NCBI GenBank assembly: GCA_002409595.1
Contig: DHNQ01000020.1
Coordinates: forward strand, 1-64,000
Direction: 5' to 3'
DNA length: 64,000 bases
Source: Dysgonomonas sp. UBA5412
GTDB taxonomy: Bacteria > Bacteroidota > Bacteroidia > Bacteroidales > Dysgonomonadaceae
In this document: one piece after another, positions 42,801 to 51,345 of the stretch
How positions within the stretch are numbered: the stretch's first letter is position 1
Layout: the number at the start of each line of letters is the position of its first letter
Translations under genes and position numbers: made by a program
The notes under the pieces: model-generated
Databases searched by the model: none
Told to the model about the DNA's origin: nothing
Seen by the model: only the letters and a program-made list of their open reading frames with translations

Positions 42801-43027
42801 CATTTGCATTTATCTTCGGATTGTTACCATTAGCAATGGCTTCAGGAGCCGGTGCCGTAGGGAATAGATCTATTGGTATCAGTGCCGTAGGAGGTATGTT
42901 AATCGGTACTATGATCGGAGTATTAGTTATACCATCTCTTTACATCATTTTCCAGACTCTACAAGACAAGGTTAGTAAATCGGGAATGATTAACTCTAAT
43001 GATGAGTTCATAAACAATAAAAAATGA
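39851..43027 (+). CDS. RND multidrug efflux pump, HAE1 family
   Basis: A 1058-residue AcrB-like proton-driven pump with twelve membrane helices in two repeats. FIERPVLSTVISIIIVVLGL is TM1. The TM4 proton relay GIVVDDAIVVVEAVH contains the Asp pair, and a GLLAKNAILIVEYA segment in the second half carries the lysine. Porter domain motifs such as ASYPGANADVVMNSV are present. It exports amphiphilic toxic compounds. The stop overlaps the next gene start (ATGA). Confidence 0.96.
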   Translation: MLKTFIERPVLSTVISIIIVVLGLIGLVTLPVEQYPNIAPPTVRVTASYPGANADVVMNSVVIPLEEQINGVEGMTYMTSSASNSGSAEITVYFEQGINPDIAAVNVQNLAARATPLLPSEVTQTGVIVRKQQSSTIMMISLTCDNPDFDARFVQNYANINILPQIKRVHGVGDANIYGAKDYSMRIWFKPDVMASYKISPMEAINALTEQNIEAAPGELGQNSDQAFQYTLKYTGRLKTTDEFGNIIVRSENGQILRLKDIADIELGSLNYSVVSRTDGLESIAIGISQTAGSNAQEVINNIKEELNKASETFPAGFKITYMMDANEFLSASIDKVIHTLIEAFILVFIVVFVFLQDFRSTIIPAIAVPVAIVGTFFFLQLFGFSINLLTLFALILAIGIVVDDAIVVVEAVHAQLDAGEKDPKVATMTAMKEIAPAIVSITLVMSAVFIPVSFIGGTSGIFYKQFGLTLAISIIISAVNALTLSPALCALFLKGHSDEEGHGKKNLLQRFYFSFNVAFSTATSKYKSALHFLGKRGHRWITVAIIGVAIVIMVALMKMIPTGFVPQEDSGVVMGIITLPPGASLERTDSLTNNVIKEAKQIPHVKNVLNITGVDFLSGGLGGSYAAIIIKLDPWSERKSTVNDVVAEMTKRTASMKDATFLFMGAPTLQGFGLGTGVEMNMQDRTGGDIHKFYGITNTFLDKLRKREEVMIAMTTFNPNFPQKEIEANIPKIKEAGLTLSGVMTTLQAYVGSMYISNFNLYGKQFRVMAQASPEYRSNVGDLDGLYVQTGSGEMSPITEFITIKDVTGPQMLTRFNMYSSMSLTIIPNFASGKSTGDAIKAVEEVAAETLPIGYGYEFSGMTREEVGSGSQTTLIFALCLIFVYLLLCALYESYIIPLAVIFSLPVGLAGVFIFIFIAMMAGTGIVNNIYVQISLVMLIGLLAKNAILIVEYAIQRRQQGMSIVEAAVNGAVARLRPILMTSFAFIFGLLPLAMASGAGAVGNRSIGISAVGGMLIGTMIGVLVIPSLYIIFQTLQDKVSKSGMINSNDEFINNKK

Positions 43028-44448
43028 TGAATATGAATATTAAATATACCAAAAATGTGGTTCTATTGGGAGTTTTACTCTCAATGGGACTTACATCCTG
43101 TGGAATTCTGAACACAAACAAATATAAAGCACCTGAGGTAAATACAGATGATTTGTTCAGAAATAGCAATTCTACAGATACCACCACTATTGCCAATATT
43201 CCATGGAGAGAATATTTTAGCGATCCTATCCTTCAATCTCTTATTGAAGAAGGATTGACTAACAACTATGATCTTCGTATTGCTTATACGCGTATAAAAC
43301 AAGCAGAAGTTGGTCTTACTATAGCCAAATCGGCCTATTTCCCTACTATAGCTTTGTCAGGGCAAGTACAGCATACTCAGCGTAGTATCGGAAATACCGG
43401 CAAAGAAAGAGTTTTAGGTTATAATGGCGGTGATGCTTGGAGTCTTGGATTTGCAGTGCAATGGGAAGCAGATATCTGGGGTAAACTTAATAGTAAGTCA
43501 AAAGCTCAGTATGCTAATCTGGTTAGTAGCCATGCTTATCGTAATTTGATTCAAACATCGCTGGTCGCTAATATTTCTACAACATATTATGCGTTATTGG
43601 CAATGGACGAGCAATTGAAGATTACGCTGGAAACAATCGAATTGCTAAAAGAAAGCACAGCTACTATGACTGCTATGATGGAAGCCGGCTTGTTGAACCG
43701 TGCAGGTGTAAAACAAAGTGAAGCTTTGTTATACAGCACGCAGATTAGTGTTCCTGACTTAGAGTATCAGATTTCTCAATTAGAAAATTCGTTGTGTTTG
43801 ATGCTAGGTCGCAAACCGGGTTCTATAGCTCGTACATCAATACAAAATCAATCTACTCCCGAGTATTTGGCAGTTGGGATACCAACTCAAATGTTAGCAA
43901 AACGTCCTGATGTATTGCAAGCAGAAATGGGTTTCAGATATGCTTTTGAAATGAAAAATGTGGCACAACGCTCGTTGTATCCTTCTTTGACTTTAGGTAC
44001 ATCTACTGTAGGATATGCCTCTAATACCCTATCTCAGTTTTTCAAACCTACTAATATTTTAGCTAATATTGTAGGTGGTCTTACTCAGCCTATATTTGCA
44101 GGAAATCAGTTGAGAGGACAACTTAAGATAGCTAAAGCTCAACAAGAAGAAGCTTTGTTAACTTTTGAACAAACTGTTTTAACAGCAAGTCAGGAAGTGT
44201 CAAATATCATGTTTGATTATGAAACATCTTTACGTAAAAACGAAGATCGTGTAAAACAAGTAGGAGCTCTAGCTACAGCAGTAGATGATACTCAAGCCTT
44301 GTTGAAAGCCGGTGAAGCTAATTATACAGAAGTGCTGAATGCAGAACAAAGTCTGCTACAAGCTCAACTGGGTCAGGTTAGTGATAAACTGGAACAATTG
44401 CAAGCATCTGTAAATCTATACAGAGCCTTAGGTGGAGGAGCAGAATAA
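43024..44448 (+). CDS. Outer-membrane efflux lipoprotein, NodT/TolC family
   Basis: A 474-residue outer-membrane factor with signal peptide and lipobox LTSC (Cys26). Two OEP repeats of long helices are seen (GLTNNYDLRIAYTRIKQAEV and a matching C-terminal AGEANYTEVLNAEQSLLQAQ), with the NodT signature RPDVLQAEMGFRYAFE. It is the exit duct of the tripartite pump and overlaps the pump gene by 4 bp. Confidence 0.94.
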   Translation: MMNMNIKYTKNVVLLGVLLSMGLTSCGILNTNKYKAPEVNTDDLFRNSNSTDTTTIANIPWREYFSDPILQSLIEEGLTNNYDLRIAYTRIKQAEVGLTIAKSAYFPTIALSGQVQHTQRSIGNTGKERVLGYNGGDAWSLGFAVQWEADIWGKLNSKSKAQYANLVSSHAYRNLIQTSLVANISTTYYALLAMDEQLKITLETIELLKESTATMTAMMEAGLLNRAGVKQSEALLYSTQISVPDLEYQISQLENSLCLMLGRKPGSIARTSIQNQSTPEYLAVGIPTQMLAKRPDVLQAEMGFRYAFEMKNVAQRSLYPSLTLGTSTVGYASNTLSQFFKPTNILANIVGGLTQPIFAGNQLRGQLKIAKAQQEEALLTFEQTVLTASQEVSNIMFDYETSLRKNEDRVKQVGALATAVDDTQALLKAGEANYTEVLNAEQSLLQAQLGQVSDKLEQLQASVNLYRALGGGAE

Positions 44449-44468
44449 AAAACATATATTGCTTAATA

Positions 44469-44512
44469 AAAGAGAAAAGGATATTCTATCAAAAGAATAT
44501 CCTTTTCTCTTT
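44469..44512 (+). terminator. Strong terminator of RND operon
   Basis: A 19-bp near-perfect stem (44469-44487 / 44494-44512) with a 6-nt loop. The distal arm is itself T-rich (TTTTCTCTTT). The remaining 44513-44711 is AT-rich with no gene. Confidence 0.88.
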
Positions 44513-44711
44513 ATTCTAAAACATCAATAGTCATTTATAGGTATCTTATGCAAAAGATTGAAGTAAGTTTTAAAGCCTTATATGTTAAATAATGATTAAG
44601 AATTTTGTTTCTATATTTAAAAAAAAGATCGTTTCAGCTATTTGTAACTAAGGTATTTCCTTTTCATACTATTTTATTGAAATACTTTACAAAAAGTAAT
44701 GATAAATAGTG

Positions 44712-44744
44712 ATTGCAATGTATAAGATAAAATATATACCTTTG
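44712..44744 (+). promoter_or_regulatory. Promoter of His-rich protein/TonB receptor genes
   Basis: A -33 ATTG (44712-44715) and a 21-bp spacer precede the -7 TACCTTTG (44737-44744), 32 bases before the ATG at 44776. The -33 lies in ATTGCAAT, a small palindrome that shares a TTGCA core with the operator at 48935. Confidence 0.45.
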
Positions 44745-44775
44745 TAGAGGAATCAAAAAATAAAGACTGAAAAGA

Positions 44776-45132
44776 ATGTTGAGCGATAAAATGAGAAGGA
44801 TGATAAAGATTGCCTTGCCGGTACTCTTTATTGTGTATGCATCCTGCATTACATTCTTCACCCACACTCACATCGTTAATGGTGTCACTATTGTTCATTC
44901 TCACCCATATGCAACTGACGACAAAGGAAAACCCAATCATGAGCATACCGGTGTCGAAATACAGTTAATACACACCTTATCAGTATTTTTTGTTGCAGGA
45001 TCTATAATTCTGAAAATTTTGTTGGATATATTCCGCAAAAAACAGGCGACATTCATTCCTGAACAAATTATTCCGGTTTACACCCGTGGCATAGAACCAC
45101 TCTATAGATTACGTCCACCTCCTGCTTTATAA
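44776..45132 (+). CDS. Small His-rich membrane protein, metal-related
   Basis: A 118-residue protein with one membrane helix near the start (about 11-27), a short His-rich extracytoplasmic segment (FTHTHIVNGVTIVHSHPY, then PNHEHTG), and a second helix (about 66-86). The seven histidines in about 30 residues suggest transition-metal binding. I know no characterised homologue. It lies just upstream of a TonB receptor, and position plus His content suggest zinc or another metal; this is inference. Confidence 0.65.
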   Translation: MLSDKMRRMIKIALPVLFIVYASCITFFTHTHIVNGVTIVHSHPYATDDKGKPNHEHTGVEIQLIHTLSVFFVAGSIILKILLDIFRKKQATFIPEQIIPVYTRGIEPLYRLRPPPAL

Positions 45133-45238
45133 TTTACATTATTTCTCTTTTCTTTTATTATATCAATCTATTTCTGCTTTTGAAGACAGAAATGTAATTG
45201 GTGTATAATTATTGTAGTAATTTATAAAGCAAAATATA

Positions 45239-47608
45239 ATGAAAAAATATATACTTTTTTTATTTTGCCACCTATTTGTTATGAATATGATGGCAGAAGC
45301 ACCTGTGTTGAAAAAAACAGATGCAAATATTATAGGACACGTGATAGATAAAAAAACAGGCGAACATCTTCCTTATATAACAATATCTCTAAAAGGGACT
45401 ACCATTGGAACCACAACAGACGCTACAGGTCACTATTTTTTAAAGAATCTACCCGAAGGCAAATTTATTATAGAAGCAAGGTTTGTAGGCTATCAATCTC
45501 AGCAATTTGATGTCGTATTAGTAAAGGGTAAAACGTTGGAAATAGATTTTGAGCTGGAAGAAAGTAATGTTTCTCTCAACGAGGTAGTAGTATCAGCCAA
45601 TAGGAATGAAACTTCGCGCCGCCTTGCTCCTACTCTAGTTAGCATCTTAGATGTAAAAACTTTTGATAGAACCAATTCTCCAACAATTGCCGATGGGCTG
45701 AATTTTCAACCCGGGCTGAGAGTAGAAAATAATTGCCAGAATTGCGGTTTTACACAAGTACGCATGAACGGTCTTGAAGGTGCTTACTCTCAAATCCTGA
45801 TAGACTCTCGTCCTATATTTAGTGCTTTAACCGGAGTGTACGGTCTGGAACAGATACCTGCAACAATGGTCGAACGTATCGAGGTAGTTCGTGGAGGAGG
45901 TTCAGCCTTATTCGGATCATCAGCAATAGCAGGGACTATCAATATCATAACTAAAGAACCCATCCGAAATTCGGCACAGCTGTCACATACTATAACTTCG
46001 ATAGGAGGAAAAAGTGATTTTGACAATAATACAAGTTTCAATGCTTCGTTAATATCCGATGATCATAAAATGGGAATAATGGTATTCGGACAAAAAAGAA
46101 ATAGAACAGCTTATGACGACGACGGTGATGGATTTTCGGAAGTACCACAACTAAACAGTCGTACACTAGGTTTTCGTTCTTTTATAAAGACCGGTACATA
46201 TTCTAAAATGACGTTTGAATATCATAACATGAACGAATTCAGACGTGGCGGAGACAGAATGAACGAAGAGCCTCATAATGCATATATAGCAGAACAAATA
46301 GAATCAAATATTGATGGGGGTAATCTGAAATATGATATGTCTTCTCCCGATGGCAAACATAGATTCAGTGTATATACAGCTGCTCAATTGACGAAACGTA
46401 AAAGTTACTATGGAGGAGGTATTCCCGTTACTGAAATAATGGCTGACGAAAGCCTGAATGATGCAGAAAAACTTGAAGAAATAGAAGGTAGAATGAGTTC
46501 TTATGGTAGAACAAAGGGTGTAACATACTCTTTTGGAGGACAATATTCTTATGATTTTGATAATTTATTATTTATGCCCTCTTCTTTAACTGCGGGACTT
46601 GAATATACAGCCGACGATCTGAATGATAAAAGCGGTTATCGGGAGAATCCAATAGAGCAAAAGGTAAATACAAAAAGTATTTTTGCCCAAAATGAATGGA
46701 AAAATGAAAAATGGAGTTTCCTTATTGGCGGACGTTTAGATAAGCACAAACTACTAAAGAATGCAATATTCAGTCCTCGTGCAAATATCCGTTATAACCC
46801 TACCGAAGATGTTAATATTCGAATCAGCTATGGTCAAGGATTCCGTGCTCCTCAGCTATTTGATGAAGATTTACATGTTGATTTGGCAGGAGGAGATGTG
46901 ATCGTTCGAAAACTAGATCCGAACTTAAAAGAAGAAAAATCTCATAGTGTTAGTGGATCAGTCGATTGGTATCGACAAGTAGGTAGTGCAGAGTTAAACC
47001 TTTTAGTAGAAGGCTTTTTCACTAAACTCAACGATCCTTTTACACCTGTATCAGAAACTCAAGAAGATGGATCTACTATAAAGCGAATTATAAATGCGTC
47101 GGGAGCAAAAGTTTATGGTGTTAATCTGGAAGCCAGAGCTGCTTATAGTACGCTGTTGCAACTTCAGCTTGGTGCGACTATACAAAAGAGTCGTTATGAC
47201 GAAGCACGCAAATGGTCGGGAGAAGATGAAGAGGACAATGTGAAAGCGGAAAAGAGAATGATGCGTACACCGGATGTTTACGGATACTTTGTAGCTACTG
47301 TAACTCCTTTCAGTAGGTTTAGTACTAATCTTTCGGGAAAATATACCGGAAACATGCTAGTACCTTATGAAGGTGGTGGCGAAAAGAATAGAACTGTAAA
47401 GACTTCAACTTTCTTCGAATTAGGATGGAAAGTTGCTTATGAGATTCCATTCTACAAGGGAACTACTTTTGAAGTAAATGCCGGTATTCAAAATATTTTT
47501 AATGCTTATCAAAGCGATTTTGATAAAGGACCGGATAGAGTTTCCAGTTATATTTACGGACCGTCTATGCCTCGTAGCTATTTTGCAGGAGGAAAATTAA
47601 GTTTCTAA
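45239..47608 (+). CDS. TonB-dependent receptor with CarboxypepD-like domain
   Basis: A 789-residue outer-membrane receptor. Signal peptide (1-19), an N-terminal carboxypeptidase-regulatory-like domain (about 30-115; IIGHVIDKKTGEHLPYITIS), a plug (about 120-235; VRMNGLEGAYSQILIDSRP, IEVVRGGGSALFGSSAIAGT) and a 22-strand barrel ending in Phe. The plug holds a cysteine pair (NNCQNCGF). The family includes BtuB/CirA-like receptors for metal complexes. No cobalamin riboswitch is apparent in 45133-45238. Neighbours suggest a metal substrate; the exact one is open. Confidence 0.85.
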   Translation: MKKYILFLFCHLFVMNMMAEAPVLKKTDANIIGHVIDKKTGEHLPYITISLKGTTIGTTTDATGHYFLKNLPEGKFIIEARFVGYQSQQFDVVLVKGKTLEIDFELEESNVSLNEVVVSANRNETSRRLAPTLVSILDVKTFDRTNSPTIADGLNFQPGLRVENNCQNCGFTQVRMNGLEGAYSQILIDSRPIFSALTGVYGLEQIPATMVERIEVVRGGGSALFGSSAIAGTINIITKEPIRNSAQLSHTITSIGGKSDFDNNTSFNASLISDDHKMGIMVFGQKRNRTAYDDDGDGFSEVPQLNSRTLGFRSFIKTGTYSKMTFEYHNMNEFRRGGDRMNEEPHNAYIAEQIESNIDGGNLKYDMSSPDGKHRFSVYTAAQLTKRKSYYGGGIPVTEIMADESLNDAEKLEEIEGRMSSYGRTKGVTYSFGGQYSYDFDNLLFMPSSLTAGLEYTADDLNDKSGYRENPIEQKVNTKSIFAQNEWKNEKWSFLIGGRLDKHKLLKNAIFSPRANIRYNPTEDVNIRISYGQGFRAPQLFDEDLHVDLAGGDVIVRKLDPNLKEEKSHSVSGSVDWYRQVGSAELNLLVEGFFTKLNDPFTPVSETQEDGSTIKRIINASGAKVYGVNLEARAAYSTLLQLQLGATIQKSRYDEARKWSGEDEEDNVKAEKRMMRTPDVYGYFVATVTPFSRFSTNLSGKYTGNMLVPYEGGGEKNRTVKTSTFFELGWKVAYEIPFYKGTTFEVNAGIQNIFNAYQSDFDKGPDRVSSYIYGPSMPRSYFAGGKLSF

Positions 47609-47628
47609 ACTGTCGTATCTAAAATAAG

Positions 47629-47659
47629 AAAGATCTCAGAATTAATTTCTGAGATCTTT
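47629..47659. terminator. Bidirectional terminator between receptor and GTPase genes
   Basis: The perfect 12-bp stem AAAGATCTCAGA (47629-47640) / TCTGAGATCTTT (47648-47659) has a 7-nt loop and flanking T and A runs. It lies between convergent genes. Confidence 0.9.
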
Positions 47660-47683
47660 TTTATACTTTATCTATTCATATCC

Positions 47684-48874
47684 TTATAAGAAATCCCAAT
47701 TGTCATCAGTTAATAATTGTTCCTGAAATGCGTTGTATTCGGTATCAGAACACAAGCAATATTCTATTTCTTTTCTTATTTTTTGTTCATCCATTTGTTG
47801 ACCGATAAAAACAATTTCATTCATTCTATCTCCCCATTTTTTATCCCATCGGCTTAGTATATATTCTTCATTCGCTTGGAAAGAGGGGTGTTGATTTCGC
47901 TCTTTTAAAGTAAAAGATGCCCACCATGTACCAATTCGCTCTACTACTATGGAGCCTTCTGCCTGACTAAGAAGTAGAGCCTCATTTTTACGACTAGCCA
48001 ACCAAAAAAAACCTTTACTGCGCACAATCCCTTCATTCCAATGTTTACTAAGATATTCTTTGAATCTTCTTGGATGTAGAGGGCGATGCTCGCGAAAAAC
48101 GAATGACCCGATGCCATATTCATCAGTCTCTGGTGTATGCTTGTTTTGCAACTCTTTTTGCCATCCGGAACTTTGAACAGCTTTTGAAAAATCGAAAGAA
48201 TTTGTATTAAGGACTTCCTTAATATCAACTTTACCATGATCTGCTAAGATTATCTTTGCTTCTGGATTTAATTTATGTATAATACGTTTCAGCTCCTCTA
48301 CCTGATAAGCTGATATTAAATCTATTTTGTTCAGTATAATCACATTAGCAAACTCAATCTGTTCTACTAAAAGATCAACGATCGAACGTTCGCTTATTGT
48401 ATTGTCTGGATCTCTGTCGGCCAGAGTTTCTGATGATCCAAAATCATTATAAAAATTGAACCCATCCACAACTGTTACCATGGTATCAAGCTTAGATATT
48501 TTAGTTAAGTCAACACCTAAGTCTTCGAATGCATAACTAAAAGATTGGGCAATAGGCATTGGCTCGGCAATTCCCGTTCCTTCGATAAGTAAATAGTCGA
48601 ATTTTCCATTTTTCACAAGTCTTGTAACTTCTTTTACCAGATCGTCACGCAATGTACAGCATATACAGCCATTACTCAATTGAACTAGCTTTTCTTCAGT
48701 ACGTGATAGCGCAGCTCCTTGCTCTACTAATTGTGCGTCAATATTTACCTCACTCATATCATTTACGATAACAGCAACTTTCATATTCTTTCTATTATTC
48801 AGAATATGGTTTAATATCGTTGTCTTCCCTGCGCCAAGAAAGCCACTGAGTACAGTTACAGGTATTTTGTTCAT
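47684..48874 (-). CDS. COG0523 (CobW/ZigA-type) GTP-binding metallochaperone
   Basis: A protein of about 396 residues. The P-loop is GFLGAGKTT (11-19), the invariant metal motif is CICC (70-73, in NGCICCTLRDD), and the guanine motif is ILNKIDL. A CobW C-terminal domain follows. G3E GTPases of this group deliver zinc to client proteins under deficiency and are often Zur-regulated. I set the start at ATG 48874; the longer frame (TTG, 48931) would run across the promoter. It is divergent from the FtsX ABC genes, sharing an operator with them. Confidence 0.88.
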   Translation of the reverse strand: MNKIPVTVLSGFLGAGKTTILNHILNNRKNMKVAVIVNDMSEVNIDAQLVEQGAALSRTEEKLVQLSNGCICCTLRDDLVKEVTRLVKNGKFDYLLIEGTGIAEPMPIAQSFSYAFEDLGVDLTKISKLDTMVTVVDGFNFYNDFGSSETLADRDPDNTISERSIVDLLVEQIEFANVIILNKIDLISAYQVEELKRIIHKLNPEAKIILADHGKVDIKEVLNTNSFDFSKAVQSSGWQKELQNKHTPETDEYGIGSFVFREHRPLHPRRFKEYLSKHWNEGIVRSKGFFWLASRKNEALLLSQAEGSIVVERIGTWWASFTLKERNQHPSFQANEEYILSRWDKKWGDRMNEIVFIGQQMDEQKIRKEIEYCLCSDTEYNAFQEQLLTDDNWDFL

Positions 48875-48910
48875 TATTTTATAATTTAAGTATGGTTTTG
48901 AAATATTCCA

Positions 48911-48970
48911 CAAAAGTAAGTAATTTTTCAATTTTGCAACACTGTTGCATTTGAATATTTACTATATTTG
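48911..48970. promoter_or_regulatory. Divergent promoters sharing a 7-1-7 palindrome (Fur/Zur-like operator)
   Basis: The perfect palindrome TGCAACA-C-TGTTGCA occupies 48935-48949. A plus-strand -7 TATATTTG (48963-48970) serves the ABC genes and a minus-strand -7 TACTTTTG (48911-48918) serves the GTPase gene. The palindrome covers the position of both -33 elements. The 7-1-7 geometry is that of Fur-family boxes; Zur is the natural candidate given the genes. No Zur gene is in the window. Confidence 0.6.
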
Positions 48971-48987
48971 TGTAAATTATAAAAGTA

Positions 48988-49626
48988 ATGAAGGAAAACT
49001 TAGTAACAGAGAATATACAATTCTCTTATAATAAAGACCATACGTTCCTATTCCCTGATATTGTATGCGAAAAAGGTGAACATTTATTGATAACCGGTTC
49101 ATCGGGATGTGGAAAAACAACATTGTTACATCTTATAGCAGGACTTCTCAAACCCAGTTCGGGCTGCATATCTATAAACAATAGAGACATTACTAAATTA
49201 AAGAATAAGGATTTGGATAAACATCGGGGACGAGAGATCGGTATAGTTTTTCAAAGTCCACATTTTATCAAATCATTGACTGCTAAAGAAAACCTTGCAA
49301 TAGCTCCATCTATAAATCATTTGACAGTAGATCAATTATATATCGGAAACCTGTTTGAGAAGCTTAATATCAGTCATTGCATAAATAGCAAGGTGAATGA
49401 AATGAGTCAAGGTGAATTACAGCGTTTATCTATAGCTAGAGCTGTTGTAAATCGGCCATCTCTTATTCTAGCAGATGAACCGACTTCGAGTCTCGATGAT
49501 AAGAATTGTGAAGAGGCGGTCAAGCTATTGTGTTGTCAGGCAGACGAACTCAAGGCTAGTTTAGTAATAGTGACACATGATAATAGACTTACTTCTAGAT
49601 TTTCGAAATCGATACAATTAAAGTGA
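48988..49626 (+). CDS. LolD/MacB-type ABC ATPase of putative zinc system
   Basis: A 212-residue ABC ATPase. Walker A is GSSGCGKT (about 37-44), Q-loop GIVFQSPHF, signature MSQGELQRLSIARA, Walker B LILADEPTSSLDD, and H-loop VTHD. It belongs to the MacB/LolD/FtsE group that drives FtsX-type permeases. The permease gene follows after 21 bp, then DUF3299-like and ZIP genes, a set resembling the Zur-controlled PA4063-PA4066 operon of Pseudomonas aeruginosa and Vibrio zrgABCDE. Confidence 0.87.
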   Translation: MKENLVTENIQFSYNKDHTFLFPDIVCEKGEHLLITGSSGCGKTTLLHLIAGLLKPSSGCISINNRDITKLKNKDLDKHRGREIGIVFQSPHFIKSLTAKENLAIAPSINHLTVDQLYIGNLFEKLNISHCINSKVNEMSQGELQRLSIARAVVNRPSLILADEPTSSLDDKNCEEAVKLLCCQADELKASLVIVTHDNRLTSRFSKSIQLK

Positions 49627-49647
49627 AAAAGTTCAATCATTACTGTC

Positions 49648-50859
49648 ATGAATATAATAAGTTTTAATTTCAAGCAGATAAAAAGCCGCCCTTTATCCTC
49701 TATCTTAAATATTATACTTTTTGCAACTGGGGTGACTGTTATTTCTCTTATCTTTCTTTTAAAAGACGGATTTGAGAGGCAGATGGATAAAAATGCAAGT
49801 AATATAGATCTGGTTGTAGGAGCAAAAGGAAGTCCATTACAATTAATCTTATCCAGTATTTATCATGTTGATTACCCTACCGGAAATATTGATTATAATG
49901 AGGCGATGAAATTGAATAGAAACCCATTAATAAAACAAATAATACCATTGGCACTTGGTGATAATTATAATGGGTTTCGCATAGTAGGAACAGATAAATC
50001 TTATCCGGTTATTTATAACGGAAAGTTGAAAAACGGTAAAATATGGAATAAGAATTCTGAAGTAACAATCGGCTCTAAGGTTGCTTCTAAGACAGGACTT
50101 ACTTTAGGTAGTCAATTTGCCGGAGTACATGGGCTATCGGAAGATTCTGATCATATACATGAAGAAAAACCATATACAGTAGCAGGTATATTTGAGGAAA
50201 CGGGTACGGTAATAGACCAACTGATATTGACTAATATAGAAAGTGTTTGGGATATACATGATCACAATCATAGACATGAACAACATGAATTGGAAGAAGA
50301 GCATGAACATGATGATGGCCATAAAGAGATAACAGCCTTACTGGTTCAATATAAGAATCCGATGGGAGCTATAACCCTACCCCGTCAAATCAATAAGTCT
50401 ACAAATATGCAAGCAGCTTCGCCAGTTCTTGAAATGAATCGTTTATATTCTTTATTAGATGTTGGAGTAGAAGCTATAACTTACATAAGTGGGTTGATAA
50501 TCTTGATTTCAGCGCTCAGTATTTTTATATCGTTACTTAATTCCTTAAAGGAACGGAAATATGAATTGGCTCTGATTCGGGTTATGGGAGGAAGTCGTCT
50601 GCGATTATTTTCGATTCTATTATTAGAAGGTATAAGCTTTTCTATTATCGGCTACATAATTGGATTTATTTTTAGTCGTGTTATCACGCTTATATTATCT
50701 CATTATACTGAATCCAATTTTAATTATACATTTCAAGAATGGACTACTTCTACCGATTTATATCTATTTATAGCTTCTCTGATTATAGGAATTGTGGCAG
50801 CACTTATTCCTGCCATTAAAGCAATGAACATGAATATATCAAAAACATTGAGCGAATGA
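49648..50859 (+). CDS. FtsX/MacB-type ABC permease with His-rich loop
   Basis: A 403-residue permease. One N-terminal helix (about 17-38), a long periplasmic domain, then three C-terminal helices (about 275-300, 320-347 and 365-388) in the FtsX pattern (ERKYELALIRVMGGSRLRLF). Within the periplasmic domain, residues about 204-227 form a His/Glu/Asp-rich loop (HDHNHRHEQHELEEEHEHDD), a likely metal sensor or binding site. MacB-type systems work mechanically rather than as channels. The stop overlaps the next gene (ATGA). Confidence 0.83.
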   Translation: MNIISFNFKQIKSRPLSSILNIILFATGVTVISLIFLLKDGFERQMDKNASNIDLVVGAKGSPLQLILSSIYHVDYPTGNIDYNEAMKLNRNPLIKQIIPLALGDNYNGFRIVGTDKSYPVIYNGKLKNGKIWNKNSEVTIGSKVASKTGLTLGSQFAGVHGLSEDSDHIHEEKPYTVAGIFEETGTVIDQLILTNIESVWDIHDHNHRHEQHELEEEHEHDDGHKEITALLVQYKNPMGAITLPRQINKSTNMQAASPVLEMNRLYSLLDVGVEAITYISGLIILISALSIFISLLNSLKERKYELALIRVMGGSRLRLFSILLLEGISFSIIGYIIGFIFSRVITLILSHYTESNFNYTFQEWTTSTDLYLFIASLIIGIVAALIPAIKAMNMNISKTLSE

Positions 50860-51311
50860 TTTATAGATTAATATGCCTTACCTTATCCATTATTGCTTTT
50901 TCAACTCTGAATGCTCAGAAAGCTATATCATGGCAAGCTCTGAATGATGTCAGTTGGAAACGAACATTTGTAAAAGATATGGACGGTTATTATAATATAC
51001 CCGTATTTGGAGATCGAATTAAAGATCTGAATAGCAAAGAAATAATAATCAAAGGATTTTATGTACCAATAGATATGAGTGGCAGAATATTTGCATTATC
51101 AAAAACTCCTTCCAATATGTGTTTTTTCTGCGGTGTAGATGGTCTTGAAACAGTAATGGAAATATCTATAAAGAAAGGGCACAAAGATTTAAAGCGTGTA
51201 AATGCAGACAAATATATAGAAATAAAAGGGATATTAGTTTTAAATCGTAGCAATCCTGATCATCTAATGTATCAACTAAGGGATGCAGAACTTGTCCGAA
51301 TAGTCAAATAA
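50856..51311 (+). CDS. DUF3299-like periplasmic protein
   Basis: A 151-residue protein with a signal peptide (about 1-20, ending TLNAQ). The segment IIIKGFYVPIDMSGRIFALS, followed by CFFCGVDGLE, resembles the DUF3299 family, in which a conserved Cys-x-x-Cys sits after a PL/FxLx segment. It is translationally coupled to the FtsX permease, like PA4066 in the P. aeruginosa zinc operon. It probably works with the ABC pair in the envelope. Metal binding by the Cys pair is inferred. Confidence 0.68.
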   Translation: MIYRLICLTLSIIAFSTLNAQKAISWQALNDVSWKRTFVKDMDGYYNIPVFGDRIKDLNSKEIIIKGFYVPIDMSGRIFALSKTPSNMCFFCGVDGLETVMEISIKKGHKDLKRVNADKYIEIKGILVLNRSNPDHLMYQLRDAELVRIVK

Positions 51312-51345
51312 TTTTTTTACTATATAACAATAACATATTTAAATA

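Noticed and set aside
45133..45238. Cobalamin riboswitch before the TonB receptor
   Set aside because: The gap is only 106 bp and AT-rich, with no B12-box-like sequence. A small ATTTCTG/CAGAAAT hairpin is all that is there.
48875..48931. Longer N-terminus of the COG0523 protein from a TTG codon
   Set aside because: It would cover the minus-strand -7 element, and the conserved protein starts at the ATG at 48874.
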